A stretch of 37,969 nucleotides of DNA from Gordonia rhizosphera NBRC 16068 (GCF_000298195.1 NZ_BAHC01000130.1:1-37969); one strand, 5' to 3'. Positions 24,158 to 33,619 are shown, counted from the stretch's first letter. A program made the numbers and translations. The notes: generated from the letters alone by a model not told the origin.

Positions 24158-26439
24158 GTGCGGGTCGGGTGCGGCGCCGGCTGGTGATCACCGGCCTGGT
24201 CCAGGGCGTCGGTTTCCGGCCCTTCGTGTATGCGACCGCCGCCGAGCTGGCGCTGACCGGGGGAGTGCGCAACGATTCGTCCGGCGTCGTCATCGAGATC
24301 GAGGGGACGGCATCGGCCGCGGCGGAGTTCTCCGATCGGGTCCGCCATCGGCCGCCTGCCTTGGCGGTGGTGGAGGACATCGTGGAGACACCGCTCCGGC
24401 TTCGTGGCGGAACCGGTTTCACCATCGACGACTCCACCCACGGTACGCACGGGCGCACCCTGGTCTCACCGGACGTGGCGATCTGTGCCGACTGTCGCGC
24501 CGAACTGCGTGACCCCGCCGACCGACGTCACCGCCACCCGTTCATCAGCTGTACCAACTGCGGCCCGCGGTTCACCATCGTCGAGCGGATGCCCTACGAC
24601 CGGACGAACACCTCGATGGCGGACTTCCCGATGTGTCCGAGATGTGCCGCTGAATACTCGGATCCGGGTGATCGGCGCTTCCACGCGCAGACCGTCTCGT
24701 GCCACGACTGTGGACCGGTGATCTCCTACGACGGACCGGATGCAGAGGACCGCGATCCCCTGACCGCAGCCCGAGCCCTGCTCGACCGGGGCGGGATACT
24801 CGCGGTGAAGGGAATCGGCGGGTATCACCTGGCCTGCGACGCGAACAACGAGCGGGCGGTGGCGACCCTCCGCAGACGAAAGAGGCGAGGAGACAAGCCG
24901 TTCGCGGTGATGGTCGCCGGCCTCGAGACGGCGCGGGGGCTGGTCGCGACCGATGCGGCGGCGGATCGCCTGCTGTGCAGCCCGCACGCGCCCATCGTGA
25001 TCGGGCCCCGCTCCGGCGCACCGGTCGCCGCATCGGTGGCACCGGGTAACCCGGACCTCGGTGTGATGCTCGCCTACACCCCGCTACACCTGCTGCTCTT
25101 CGGCCTCGAGGAGGATCACCCCGGGCCGCAGGAGCTCGTGATGACATCGGGAAACCTTGGTGGAGAACCGATCTGCTATCAGCCCGAACAAGCACGCGAG
25201 CGTCTCGCGCAGATCGCGGACGGGTTTCTCGACCACGACCGGCGTATCGTCGTGCCCTGCGACGACTCGGTCCTCCGTGTCGTGGACGGGGCGACGATGC
25301 CGATCCGCCGGTCGCGAGGCTACGCCCCGATGCCGCTCGTCCTGCCCGCTCCCGCACCTCCGATGATGGCTACCGGTGCCGACCTGAAGAACACCTGTGC
25401 CGTCGCGCACGGCCGCTATGCCTGGCTGAGCCAACACATCGGGGACATGGACGATCTGGCCACGCTCAACGCCTTCGACGCCGCCGAGCGTCACCTCGAG
25501 GCGGTGACGGGTGTGACCCCGGAACTGCTGGCCGTCGATGCCCACCCCGGCTACCGGTCGGCCGCCTGGGCCCGGCGCACCGCCGCGGGGCGTGAGGTCC
25601 GTTCCGTCCATCACCACCATGCGCACGTCGCCGCGGTGATGGGCGAGCACGGCATCGATCCGAGCGAGAGCGTGCTGGGGATCGCTTTCGACGGCACCGG
25701 TTACGGCACCGACCGCGCCATCTGGGGTGGCGAGATCATGCACTGCCGCTACAAGTCGTGTCAGCGGCTGGCGCACCTGAGCTATGTGCCGCTGGCCGGT
25801 GGCGACGTCAGCGTGACCCGTCCGTACCGGATGGCACTGGCACATCTGTGGTCTGCCGGCATCGAGTGGTCGCCCCGACTGCCTGCGGTCGCGGCCTGCC
25901 CCGAGAGTGAACGACGTGCGCTGGCCCATCAGCTCGACACCGGGTTGGGTTGTGTGCCGACATCGAGCATGGGCCGGCTGTTCGACGCGATCTCCGCGCT
26001 CATCGGAATCCGTCAGATCATCGACTACGAGGCGCAGGCCGCGATCGAACTCGAGTCCGTGTCGCGCGGCATCGATTGTGCCGGAGAACATTACCGATTC
26101 GGCCTCGCCACCGACAACGACACCCCGGCCACGGTCATCGACCCCGCTCCCGTGCTGGGCGCGGCGGTGGCCGATCTCGGGGCGGGGGTCGCCCCGGGCA
26201 CGATCGGTGCCCGTTTTCACGTCGCGGTCGCCGCGATGGTGCGCGACTGCGTGCTCCGCTTCGCCGAACTGTCGGACACCGTGGCCCTGACCGGGGGAGT
26301 ATTCCAGAATGCGCTGTTGTTCGGCATGACCCGGAAGCTGCTGGCCGACGCCGGGTTCGAGGTGATCGCCCATCGACTGGTCCCGCCGAATGACGGTGGC
26401 GTGGCGTTCGGGCAACTGCTCGTGGCAAGTTCGGGGTGA
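24154..26439 (+). CDS. hypF: Carbamoyltransferase HypF
   Basis: A 761-residue HypF, normal length. It makes the cyanide ligands by activating carbamoyl phosphate and carbamoylating HypE. Domains in order: an acylphosphatase domain with VQGVGFRPF near residue 15; two zinc fingers with CADC, CTNC, CPRC and CHDC (about 110-190); a YrdC-like domain (GGILAVKGIGGYHLACDA, DKPFAVM); and a Kae1-like domain with HHHHAHVAAVMGEHG, AFDGTGYGTD and LTGGVFQNALL. All key elements are present. It overlaps hypC by four bases and is followed after 15 bases by the second hypC. Confidence 0.96.
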   Translation: MSAGRVRRRLVITGLVQGVGFRPFVYATAAELALTGGVRNDSSGVVIEIEGTASAAAEFSDRVRHRPPALAVVEDIVETPLRLRGGTGFTIDDSTHGTHGRTLVSPDVAICADCRAELRDPADRRHRHPFISCTNCGPRFTIVERMPYDRTNTSMADFPMCPRCAAEYSDPGDRRFHAQTVSCHDCGPVISYDGPDAEDRDPLTAARALLDRGGILAVKGIGGYHLACDANNERAVATLRRRKRRGDKPFAVMVAGLETARGLVATDAAADRLLCSPHAPIVIGPRSGAPVAASVAPGNPDLGVMLAYTPLHLLLFGLEEDHPGPQELVMTSGNLGGEPICYQPEQARERLAQIADGFLDHDRRIVVPCDDSVLRVVDGATMPIRRSRGYAPMPLVLPAPAPPMMATGADLKNTCAVAHGRYAWLSQHIGDMDDLATLNAFDAAERHLEAVTGVTPELLAVDAHPGYRSAAWARRTAAGREVRSVHHHHAHVAAVMGEHGIDPSESVLGIAFDGTGYGTDRAIWGGEIMHCRYKSCQRLAHLSYVPLAGGDVSVTRPYRMALAHLWSAGIEWSPRLPAVAACPESERRALAHQLDTGLGCVPTSSMGRLFDAISALIGIRQIIDYEAQAAIELESVSRGIDCAGEHYRFGLATDNDTPATVIDPAPVLGAAVADLGAGVAPGTIGARFHVAVAAMVRDCVLRFAELSDTVALTGGVFQNALLFGMTRKLLADAGFEVIAHRLVPPNDGGVAFGQLLVASSG

Positions 26440-26454
26440 GTGGAGGAGGAGACG

Positions 26455-26736
26455 ATGTGCCTTGCGGTACCGGGCCGGATCGTGTCCATCGATGGCGACG
26501 GTGACCCGATCATGTCGGTGGTCGACTTCGGTGGTCTGCGCAAAGATGTCTGCCTGCAGTTCATTCCGGATGCGGCGATCGGCGAGTACGTCATGGTGCA
26601 CGTCGGCTTCGCCATTCAGCGCCTCGACGAGGAGTCCGCGCTGGCCACCCTCGCCGAGTTCGAGCACCTCGGTGTGTTGTCCGAGGAGTTCGCCGACCCA
26701 CTGGCCGATCGCGGAGACGATGAGGTGGCACGATGA
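26455..26736 (+). CDS. hypC: HypC-type chaperone, second copy
   Basis: A 93-residue HypC paralogue beginning [10 protein letters not shown] with the essential Cys2 and the [17 protein letters not shown] ending of the family. A C-terminal extension of about 20 residues goes beyond the first copy. GGAGGAGGA stands just before the ATG at 26455. It overlaps hypD by four bases, the classical hypC-hypD partnership, so this copy probably works with HypD on the Fe(CN)2CO unit. The first copy may serve as the chaperone of HhyL, by analogy with HypC and HybG of E. coli. Confidence 0.92.
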   Translation: MCLAVPGRIVSIDGDGDPIMSVVDFGGLRKDVCLQFIPDAAIGEYVMVHVGFAIQRLDEESALATLAEFEHLGVLSEEFADPLADRGDDEVAR

Positions 26737-27860
26737 AGTATCTCGACGAGTTCAGCGATCCGACACTCGCGGCCACGCTGGTCGATCAGATCCGCGATGC
26801 CACCGATCACCGCTGGGCGATCATGGAGGTCTGTGGTGGACAGACACATTCGATCGTCCGACACGGGATAGACCAGTTGCTGCCCGACCAGATCGAGATG
26901 ATCCACGGTCCCGGTTGCCCGGTGTGCGTGACACCGTTGGAGGTGATCGACAAGGCGCTGGAGATCGCGGCGACGCCCGGCGTCATCTTCTGCTCGTTCG
27001 GGGATATGTTGCGGGTGCCCGGAACACATCGAGATCTGTTCGCGGTGAAGGGAGCCGGTGGTGACGTGCGGGTGGTGTACTCGCCGCTGGACGCGCTGAA
27101 GCTCGCGAAGGCCAACCCGGACCGTGAGGTCGTGTTCTTCGGGATCGGCTTCGAGACGACCGCGCCGGCGAACGCGATGACCGTGTACCAGGCCAGGCGA
27201 CAGGGGATCACCAATTTCTCGATGCTGGTCTCGCATGTGCTGGTACCGCCCGCGATCGCGGCCATCATGGAGTCGCCGACCTGCCGGGTACAGGCGTTCC
27301 TCGCCGCCGGTCACGTCTGCGCCGTGATGGGTGTCGGCGAGTATCCGCCTTTGGCGCGACGGTATCGGGTCCCCATCGTCGTCACCGGATTCGAACCCCT
27401 CGACATCCTCGAGGGCATCCGGCGCACCGTGCTCCAACTCGAGGCCGGACGTCACGAGGTCGAGAATGCCTACCCACGCGCCGTCCCGGCCGAGGGTAAC
27501 CCGGCGGCGAAGGCCCTGCTGGCCGAGGTCTTCGAGGTCACCGACCGGGTGTGGCGGGGTATCGGGATGATTCCCGGCAGCGGCTGGCGTCTCGCGCCGG
27601 CATACCGGGAATTCGACGCGGAGTTCCGTTTCCACGTCGACAACCTGCACGCCGAGGAGTCGTCGATCTGCCGATCCGGGGAGGTGCTGCAGGGGATGCT
27701 CAAGCCGCACGACTGTGCCGCCTTCGGGAAGGAATGCACACCGCGACATCCGTTGGGCGCCACGATGGTCTCCTCGGAGGGTGCGTGTGCGGCCTACTAC
27801 CTCTACCGTCGTCTCGAACTGGCCGGCGATACCAGATCCGAGGCGGCCTCGCATGGCTGA
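26733..27860 (+). CDS. hypD: Hydrogenase Fe-cofactor assembly protein HypD
   Basis: A 375-residue HypD, the scaffold on which iron receives CN and CO. It has [10 protein letters not shown] (Cys34), [12 protein letters not shown] (Cys62, Cys65, the thiol-disulfide pair), GIGFETTAP, and [10 protein letters not shown]. The C-terminal [4Fe-4S] Cys set is spread over [22 protein letters not shown] and EGACAAYY. The length is standard for the family. The gene lies between hypC2 and hypE with overlaps on both sides. Confidence 0.96.
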   Translation: MKYLDEFSDPTLAATLVDQIRDATDHRWAIMEVCGGQTHSIVRHGIDQLLPDQIEMIHGPGCPVCVTPLEVIDKALEIAATPGVIFCSFGDMLRVPGTHRDLFAVKGAGGDVRVVYSPLDALKLAKANPDREVVFFGIGFETTAPANAMTVYQARRQGITNFSMLVSHVLVPPAIAAIMESPTCRVQAFLAAGHVCAVMGVGEYPPLARRYRVPIVVTGFEPLDILEGIRRTVLQLEAGRHEVENAYPRAVPAEGNPAAKALLAEVFEVTDRVWRGIGMIPGSGWRLAPAYREFDAEFRFHVDNLHAEESSICRSGEVLQGMLKPHDCAAFGKECTPRHPLGATMVSSEGACAAYYLYRRLELAGDTRSEAASHG

Positions 27861-28929
27861 AGATGTGGGCCGCAGGGCCGTCATCGACATGGAGAGCTGG
27901 GTCTGTCCGGTACCGCTGCGCGATTCGCCGAACGTGGTCATGGGGCACGGCGGCGGTGGCGCGATGTCGCAGCAGCTGATCGAGCACCTGTTCCTGCCGT
28001 CGTTCGGGGCGGCCGCCGACGCGAACATGGGGGACTCGGCGGTGCTCGACCTGGGCGGCCTGCGTCTGGCGTTCTCCACGGACTCGTTCGTCGTGCGGCC
28101 CCCGGAGTTCCCGGGCGGCTCGATCGGCGACCTCGCCGTCAACGGCACGGTCAACGACCTCGCCATGGTCGGCGCCCGGCCGACCGCGCTGTCGACCGCA
28201 TTCATCATCGAGGAAGGCACCCCGCTCGTGGAGGTCGCCCGGGCGGCCGAGGCGATGGGGGCCGCCGCGCTGGCCGCGGGCGTCCGGCTGGTGACCGGCG
28301 ACACCAAGGTGGTCGACGCCGGGAGCGGTGACGGGATCTACATCAACACCGCCGGGGTCGGGGTCGTCGCGCCCGCCGTCGACATCGGGCCCCGGCGTGC
28401 GCAGGTCGGCGACGCCGTGCTGGTCAGCGGCGACATCGGCGTGCACGGTGTGGCGGTGATGAGCTGCCGTGAGGGACTCGAGTTCGCCACGTCGGTGCGC
28501 AGCGACACCGCGCCGCTGACCGATCTCGTCGCCGCGATGATCCGGAGCGGAGCCGACATCCACACCCTTCGCGACCCCACCCGCGGGGGACTGGCGGCCA
28601 GCCTGAACGAGATCGCCGCGGCCGCCGACGTCGGCGTGGCGCTGCAGGAGAGTTTGATCCCCATCCCCGCGGGGGTCCGCGACGCGTGCGGGGTGTTGGG
28701 ACTCGACCCGATGTACGTGGCCAACGAGGGCAAGCTGGTGGCCTTCGTGGCCGGCGGGGACGCCGAGGCGGTCCTGGAGGTCATGCGTGCGCATCCGTTG
28801 GGTGCCGGAGCCGCGATCATCGGCACCTGTGTGCCCGACCACCGGGGGATGGTGGTCGCCCGCACCGCCCTGGGCGGCACCCGCGTGGTGGACATGCCCG
28901 CGGGCGAGCAACTGCCGCGCATATGTTGA
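27853..28929 (+). CDS. hypE: Thiocarbamate-forming dehydratase HypE
   Basis: A 358-residue PurM-like ATPase that turns the carbamoyl group from HypF into thiocyanate on its C-terminal Cys. The N-terminal [17 protein letters not shown], the ATP-site [19 protein letters not shown], and [16 protein letters not shown] are present. The chain ends in PRIC, the invariant C-terminal motif with the acceptor Cys358. The start ATG at 27853 overlaps hypD by eight bases. The Cys codon and stop overlap the next start codon at 28923. Confidence 0.96.
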   Translation: MAEDVGRRAVIDMESWVCPVPLRDSPNVVMGHGGGGAMSQQLIEHLFLPSFGAAADANMGDSAVLDLGGLRLAFSTDSFVVRPPEFPGGSIGDLAVNGTVNDLAMVGARPTALSTAFIIEEGTPLVEVARAAEAMGAAALAAGVRLVTGDTKVVDAGSGDGIYINTAGVGVVAPAVDIGPRRAQVGDAVLVSGDIGVHGVAVMSCREGLEFATSVRSDTAPLTDLVAAMIRSGADIHTLRDPTRGGLAASLNEIAAAADVGVALQESLIPIPAGVRDACGVLGLDPMYVANEGKLVAFVAGGDAEAVLEVMRAHPLGAGAAIIGTCVPDHRGMVVARTALGGTRVVDMPAGEQLPRIC

Positions 28930-29684
28930 CAACGCGATCCGGCGACGACCCGGATCGCCCCGGCTTCGCCGACGGAGTCCGGGACTTCGCGCGATATGCC
29001 TTCGCGCCCAACGAACTCGGCTATTGCGGTCCCGACGACTTCGTCGAACTGATGGCCGGGGACCCGCACCGGCTCGCGGAGCGTGCGCACGAGTTCGAAG
29101 GTGCCTGGACCTACCTCGTGACGCTCGCCGATGCGCTCGATGACCGGGTTCCGTTGGATCCGGAGGTGGTGCACGCCTACTGGGTCGGCAGTGACCTCCT
29201 CGGACAAGTGGATTCGCGCGTACTGATCGGCAACCTGCGGCGGCGGTTCCGCGGCCCGGCCACCGGACTGCTGCCTGCGATCACCGCCGACGACGACCCA
29301 CCCGCCCACCACAATTTCCATGTGCTCGCGGTCTACCCGTGGATCACGATGCTGGGCGTGGACACGAGGACCCCGCTGTCGATCCTGCAGAGTTGCTGCA
29401 TCCGCCCCGGCCGGGTCGAGCGGGTCGCGGGAGACGTCGTCGACGTCTCGTGCCGAGAAATGTCGTTCGACGGAACTGGCATCGGATGGGGTGACGCGGC
29501 GACGGTTTCCGCACGCTGGCGCCTGCCAGGCCTTGAGATGGTGTCCAAACCAGTTGTCGGAGAGCATGTTTCGCTGCACTGGGATTGGGTGTGCGGCATC
29601 CTCGGGTCGTCGGACCTGGCGCAGTTGGAGGCAGCGACGCAGCGTGTCCTCGATATCGTAAACGCCCGTCTGTCGGGAGCGTGA
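28923..29684 (+). CDS. DUF6390-like hydrogenase-cluster protein
   Basis: A 253-residue protein closing the hydrogenase cluster. It has aromatic and Cys-containing patches: APNELGYCGPDDFVEL early, HNFHVLAVYPWITMLG in the middle, and LQSCCIRPGRVE with a Cys pair. I place it, with moderate confidence, in DUF6390, found in actinobacterial hydrogenase loci. The ATG overlaps the end of hypE, the stop is directly next to that of the convergent universal stress gene, and no terminator hairpin is evident. A maturation or assembly role is inferred from its neighbours alone. Confidence 0.75.
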   Translation: MLTTRSGDDPDRPGFADGVRDFARYAFAPNELGYCGPDDFVELMAGDPHRLAERAHEFEGAWTYLVTLADALDDRVPLDPEVVHAYWVGSDLLGQVDSRVLIGNLRRRFRGPATGLLPAITADDDPPAHHNFHVLAVYPWITMLGVDTRTPLSILQSCCIRPGRVERVAGDVVDVSCREMSFDGTGIGWGDAATVSARWRLPGLEMVSKPVVGEHVSLHWDWVCGILGSSDLAQLEAATQRVLDIVNARLSGA

Positions 29685-30272
29685 CTACGGTGTGACCGGC
29701 GGTCGCTGCTCGCATTTGGCCGGCACGACGAACACCGGCCGGTTGCAGTGTTTGAGGACACTCTCGGCGACGCTCGAGTGCAGCAGCGCCTTGAGGCCGG
29801 ATTCGCCGCGTGTCCCGGTGACGAGCAGGTCCACATCCAGCGCGTCGGCGGCCGCGACGAGAGCACCCCACACCGTGGACTCCACCTCCACGAGGGAGCC
29901 CTTGGCCGTCAGCCCGACCGACGTCGCGAGACTCACGCCGCCCTCGTTGACGGCGGCGGCCTCGTCGCGGAGGGCTTCGTCGACACCGGACTCGAGGCGG
30001 GTGTCGACGAACGGCTGCATCCCTCCCGACAACGCCGACAACCGGGTCGGCGACATCCCGCCGGGTTCCCACGCGGTCACCACGTAGGCGGTCCGGGCGC
30101 GCAGGAACCGTCCCGCGTATCGGATGGCGCGATCGGCGTTCGGGGAGCCATCGTAGGCGATCATGAGTGTCTGCTGGTTGCCCCGCGATGTCGGGGCGGA
30201 TGCGGCCGCGGGGGCAGCGAGTGTCGAAACGCCGTCGGAAGCGGCTCGCTGCGAGGTGGACCTGGCGTCCAT
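29685..30272 (-). CDS. Universal stress protein, single UspA domain
   Basis: A 195-residue protein with a 33-residue Ala/Ser-rich lead and one UspA fold (residues 34-185): TLMIAYDGSPNADRAIRYAG at the first strand and LLVTGTRGESGLKALLHSSV at the ATP loop. The G-x2-G-x9-G-S/T motif is nearly complete, but the third Gly is Ser here. Such proteins are induced by hypoxia, starvation or dormancy in mycobacteria, conditions in which group 1h hydrogenase is also used. Its stop codon abuts that of the last hydrogenase gene. A shorter start is possible, since the first 30 residues are not part of the fold. Confidence 0.87.
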   Translation of the reverse strand: MDARSTSQRAASDGVSTLAAPAAASAPTSRGNQQTLMIAYDGSPNADRAIRYAGRFLRARTAYVVTAWEPGGMSPTRLSALSGGMQPFVDTRLESGVDEALRDEAAAVNEGGVSLATSVGLTAKGSLVEVESTVWGALVAAADALDVDLLVTGTRGESGLKALLHSSVAESVLKHCNRPVFVVPAKCEQRPPVTP

Positions 30273-30301
30273 GGGCCAAGGTTACATGCCAGACTCGTCG
30301 C

Positions 30302-31504
30302 ATGGGCATACCTCGGACTCCCCGTCATCGGCCGCGTGTCGCGCTCGTGCTGGTCCTCGTCGCGTCGATGGTGCTGGCGGGCGCGTGTGCGACCCGCGAG
30401 TCGTCCGACGCCGCCGCCACATCGAGCTCGGGCCGCACCTCGGCGTACGCGTCCACCGCGTCGTCGAGCATGGTGGTGCAGCCCGTATCGGCTTGCGGCA
30501 CAGCGCAACTCGCCACGATGACGCTGCGCCAGAAGCTGGCCCAGCTGATCGTCGTCGGGGTCACCGGCACCGCCGACGCCCAGTCGATCGTCAACCGGGA
30601 ACACATCGGCGGGATCTTCGTCGGGAGCTGGACCGACAAGTCGATCCTGACCAGCGGTGCGGCCGCCCGTATCTCGCGCGGCAGCCGAATCCCGTTGATG
30701 GTGACCGTGGATCAGGAAGGTGGACGGGTCTCGCGGTTGTCGGCTCTGGGTATCGACAGCCCGTCGGCGCGCACGCTCGCCCAGACGAAGACACCCGCTC
30801 AGGTCCGGGCCCTCGCCGCCGGGATCGGACGTCAGTTGCGCCAACTCGGTGTCACGGTCGATTTCGCCCCCGACGCCGACGTCAGCAACGAGTCCGCCGG
30901 TGAGGTGATCGGCGACCGCTCGTTCAGTAACGACCCGCAGGTGGTCACGCGCTACGCCGGCGCGTTCGCGGCGGGCCTGCAGGATGCCGGGATCACTCCC
31001 GTCTACAAGCATTTCCCGGGGCACGGCCACGGGTCGGGTGACTCCCACCTCGGTGTCGTCGTGACACCGCCGTTGTCGACGCTGCAGACCAGCGACCTGG
31101 TGCCCTACCGGACGTTGCTGGCCAATCCGGGCAACGCCGCGGTGATGGTCGGACACCTGATCGTGCCCGGACTCACCGGACCGGAAACCCCGGCGAGTAT
31201 CAGCCCCAGTGCGATGCGCATGTTGCGGACCGGCCGCGGCTACGGTGGGCCGGCCTTCAACGGCGTGGTCTTCACCGACGACCTGTCCGGTATGGCTGCC
31301 ATCAGTGCCCGCTATCCGATCGAACAGGCCGCCCCGATGGCGATCCGGGCCGGCGCAGACGTCGCGCTCTGGTTGTCCACCGATCGGGTGCCGGCGGTTC
31401 TCGACGCCCTCGAGCGTGACGTCGCCGCGAACCGGCTCACCGTGGCGCGGGTGGACACCTCGGTGGTGCGCATCCTGCGGTCGAAGGGTGTCCTGCGGTG
31501 CTGA
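30302..31504 (+). CDS. GH3 beta-N-acetylglucosaminidase-like lipoprotein (LpqI-like)
   Basis: A 400-residue glycoside hydrolase family 3 protein. The N-terminus MGIPRTPRHRPRVALVLVL has basic residues, a hydrophobic core and then LAGAC, a slightly atypical lipobox, so a lipoprotein is likely. The NagZ signature KHFPGHGHGSGDSHLG lies near residues 236-251 and the nucleophile Asp in VVFTDDLSGM near 322. Mycobacterial LpqI removes N-acetylglucosamine from muropeptides in cell-wall turnover, and the same is expected here. Start ATG at 30302 puts the signal peptide directly at the N-terminus; it is divergent from the universal stress gene by 29 bases. Confidence 0.9.
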   Translation: MGIPRTPRHRPRVALVLVLVASMVLAGACATRESSDAAATSSSGRTSAYASTASSSMVVQPVSACGTAQLATMTLRQKLAQLIVVGVTGTADAQSIVNREHIGGIFVGSWTDKSILTSGAAARISRGSRIPLMVTVDQEGGRVSRLSALGIDSPSARTLAQTKTPAQVRALAAGIGRQLRQLGVTVDFAPDADVSNESAGEVIGDRSFSNDPQVVTRYAGAFAAGLQDAGITPVYKHFPGHGHGSGDSHLGVVVTPPLSTLQTSDLVPYRTLLANPGNAAVMVGHLIVPGLTGPETPASISPSAMRMLRTGRGYGGPAFNGVVFTDDLSGMAAISARYPIEQAAPMAIRAGADVALWLSTDRVPAVLDALERDVAANRLTVARVDTSVVRILRSKGVLRC

Positions 31505-31519
31505 CGAGGGTGGCCGTGC

Positions 31520-32440
31520 TCACAGCAGATCGGGGTCGGTCTGGTGGTGGATCGCGCGCAGGGTCTTGATGGCCTCCGCCACCCGACGTGACCGGGCCCG
31601 ATGCGGAATCGTCACGGCGATGGCGGGATTGTCCTCCATGCCGGCGACCGGACGGTAGGCGACGTCGAGGCCTTCGAAAGACTGCACACCTGGATGCGGT
31701 ACCGCGTTGACCAGCGAAAACCCCAGCCCCCGCGCCACCAGCGCGCGGATGGTCTCGGCGCTCGACGAGCGCCACCGCACCTCGACGTCGAGACCCCGGG
31801 AGTGGATGCGGTCGAGGAGCAGTTCGGCGGTGGGCGGTATGTCCAGGAAGATCGCAGGCAGGCGGACCAGTTCGGCCAGTTGCACCTCGTCGGCTCGCGC
31901 CAGTGGGGAGTCGGCGGGCAGCATGGCGTGTAGCCGCACGCTGCCCAGGCGGTGGGTGACGAGCTCATGCCGTTCCAGCTGGCGCGAGTAGAGCATCGCC
32001 ACGTCGAGACGGCCGGTGGCGACGAGGTCCTGCAGGCGTCGGGGAGTCTCCTCTGCGAGTTCGAGATCGACTCGCGGCCAGTGCTTCTCGAAATGGGCGA
32101 CCAATCCGGGGAGCATGCGCGGACTGGCTGTGTGTAGACATCCGACCGACAGCGGCCCACGCAGATCTGAGCCGCTCTCGTCGACGGAGTCGACCGCGTC
32201 GTCGACCGCGGTCAGGATCGCGCGTGCCCGGGCGGCGAACTCTTCGCCGGCCGACGTGGGGCGTGCGCGTCGGGCCGGTCCACGGGCGAGGAGGACCGTG
32301 CCGAGACTCTTCTCGAGCTGCGACAACGACGCCGACACGGTTGCCTGCGACACGTGGGCCGCCGCCGCGCCGGCGCTCACCGAACCGTGGTCGAGCACCG
32401 CGATCAAGTACTCCATCTGGCGCAGTGTGACCTCATTCAT
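31520..32440 (-). CDS. LysR family transcriptional regulator
   Basis: A 306-residue LysR regulator: winged helix at residues 5-62 (LRQMEYLIAVLDHGSVSAGA, SQATVSASLSQLEKSLG) and a periplasmic-binding-type effector domain from about 92 to 295. It is divergent from a metallo-beta-lactamase-fold hydrolase gene with a 104-base gap, the usual layout for a LysR activator and its target. It probably senses the substrate or product of that hydrolase and the following MHS transporter; the ligand is unknown. An inverted repeat overlaps its own start codon. Confidence 0.93.
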   Translation of the reverse strand: MNEVTLRQMEYLIAVLDHGSVSAGAAAAHVSQATVSASLSQLEKSLGTVLLARGPARRARPTSAGEEFAARARAILTAVDDAVDSVDESGSDLRGPLSVGCLHTASPRMLPGLVAHFEKHWPRVDLELAEETPRRLQDLVATGRLDVAMLYSRQLERHELVTHRLGSVRLHAMLPADSPLARADEVQLAELVRLPAIFLDIPPTAELLLDRIHSRGLDVEVRWRSSSAETIRALVARGLGFSLVNAVPHPGVQSFEGLDVAYRPVAGMEDNPAIAVTIPHRARSRRVAEAIKTLRAIHHQTDPDLL

Positions 32441-32454
32441 AGCCTCAGTCTATG
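32438..32454. promoter_or_regulatory. LysR-type binding site overlapping lysR start
   Basis: CATAG-N7-CTATG is a perfect inverted repeat that contains the LysR core T-N11-A (32440 to 32452). On the minus strand it covers a TAGACT -10 box (32452-32447) six bases before the ATG. Binding here would block the lysR promoter and could activate the divergent hydrolase gene. Confidence 0.5.
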
Positions 32455-32544
32455 TTAGTCGTAAGATATTCTTGCTTTTCCTCTCTTTGTGGTTCGGAGC
32501 ACACTCATCAGTGAGAGTTAATCCAGGTCATAGAGGAGGACCGA

Positions 32545-33612
32545 ATGCATTCGTCCAGCACCAAGACCGGTGGTACCAGGGTGATCACCCTCGGAACGAC
32601 CGGTGGCCCGCGCTGGTGGAAGGGTGACTCCAAGGATCGCGCCGGCATCGCCACCGCAGTCGCCGTCGGAGACCGCTTCTATCTGGTGGACGCCGGGCAT
32701 GGCGTCGGGCGACGTATCCGCCAGGCGGGTCTCGAACTCGCCGACCTCGGCGGCGTCTTCCTGACCCACCTTCACTCCGATCACACCATCGATCTGCCGT
32801 CGCTGCTCGTGTTCGGCATGCACGAGCTGCAGAGCCGCGGGAACGACCCGGTCCGGCTGTTCGGCCCCGGAGACCGCGGCGCCCTGCCGCCGATCTCTCC
32901 GCACGCGACCACGATTCCGCAACCGGTGGCCCCGGATAATCCGACACCGGGCACCGTCGACATGGCTGCGTCCATCGTGCGTGCCTTCGCCACCGACCTC
33001 AACGACCGTTGGCTGGACTCGCTGCGTCTGCCCCCGACGGAACTGTTCGAGGTGAGCGACATCGCTATCCCGACCGACATCGGGTACCACCCGAACGAGA
33101 ACCCGACGCCGGCGATGGACCCGTTCGTGGTGTTCGAGGACGACCGGGTCCAGGTGACCGCCATCCTCGTCGAGCACCCGCCGGTCGCACCCGCATTCGC
33201 GTTCCGCTTCGACTCCGACAGCGGCTCGGTCACCATCTCCGGCGACACCTGCGAGACCGACAACATGGTGACCCTGGCGCGCGACACCGACCTGTTGCTG
33301 CACGAGGCGATCGATTTCGAATGGGTCGATGGGCTCTACGGCCATCGCGTCGACGATGAGGGCCGCGCGTCGCGGGCACATCACTACAAGTCCCACACCT
33401 CGGTCGAGGGTGCGTGCCGGATCGCCGAGCGCGCCGGGGCTCGTCGACTGGCGGTGCACCATCTGGTGCCCGGTTCGGCCGATCCCGCGGTGTGGGCTCG
33501 CGGCAACGACCTGATGCCCGGACGATTCCTCGTACCCGACGATCTCGATGTCATCGAACCACGCCAAGGCGGCGCCCGCCTCCCCCTGTTCGCCGACTCC
33601 GTAACGGCCTGA
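32545..33612 (+). CDS. Metallo-beta-lactamase-fold hydrolase
   Basis: A 355-residue MBL-fold enzyme. The zinc-binding motif is HLHSDH (His75, His77, Asp79, His80). Further ligands are the Asp in ISGDTCETDN and a late His in LAVHHLVPG, as in the arylsulfatase/RNase Z-like branch. There is no signal peptide, so it is cytoplasmic. GAGGA lies before the ATG. It is the first gene of a set with an MHS transporter eight bases behind it and is divergent from a LysR regulator. Hydrolysis of an ester or lactone taken up by the transporter is a fair inference; the substrate cannot be named. Confidence 0.88.
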   Translation: MHSSSTKTGGTRVITLGTTGGPRWWKGDSKDRAGIATAVAVGDRFYLVDAGHGVGRRIRQAGLELADLGGVFLTHLHSDHTIDLPSLLVFGMHELQSRGNDPVRLFGPGDRGALPPISPHATTIPQPVAPDNPTPGTVDMAASIVRAFATDLNDRWLDSLRLPPTELFEVSDIAIPTDIGYHPNENPTPAMDPFVVFEDDRVQVTAILVEHPPVAPAFAFRFDSDSGSVTISGDTCETDNMVTLARDTDLLLHEAIDFEWVDGLYGHRVDDEGRASRAHHYKSHTSVEGACRIAERAGARRLAVHHLVPGSADPAVWARGNDLMPGRFLVPDDLDVIEPRQGGARLPLFADSVTA

Positions 33613-33619
33613 AGGAAAC

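Noticed and set aside
25084..26667. A 527-codon minus-strand open frame opposite hypF
   Set aside because: The translation is low-complexity His/Arg/Asp-rich without domain signatures, while hypF on the plus strand is complete with all motifs.
31505..31519. Terminator between the GH3 gene and the convergent lysR gene
   Set aside because: Only 15 bases separate the stop codons and no stem-loop with a T-run can be formed there.
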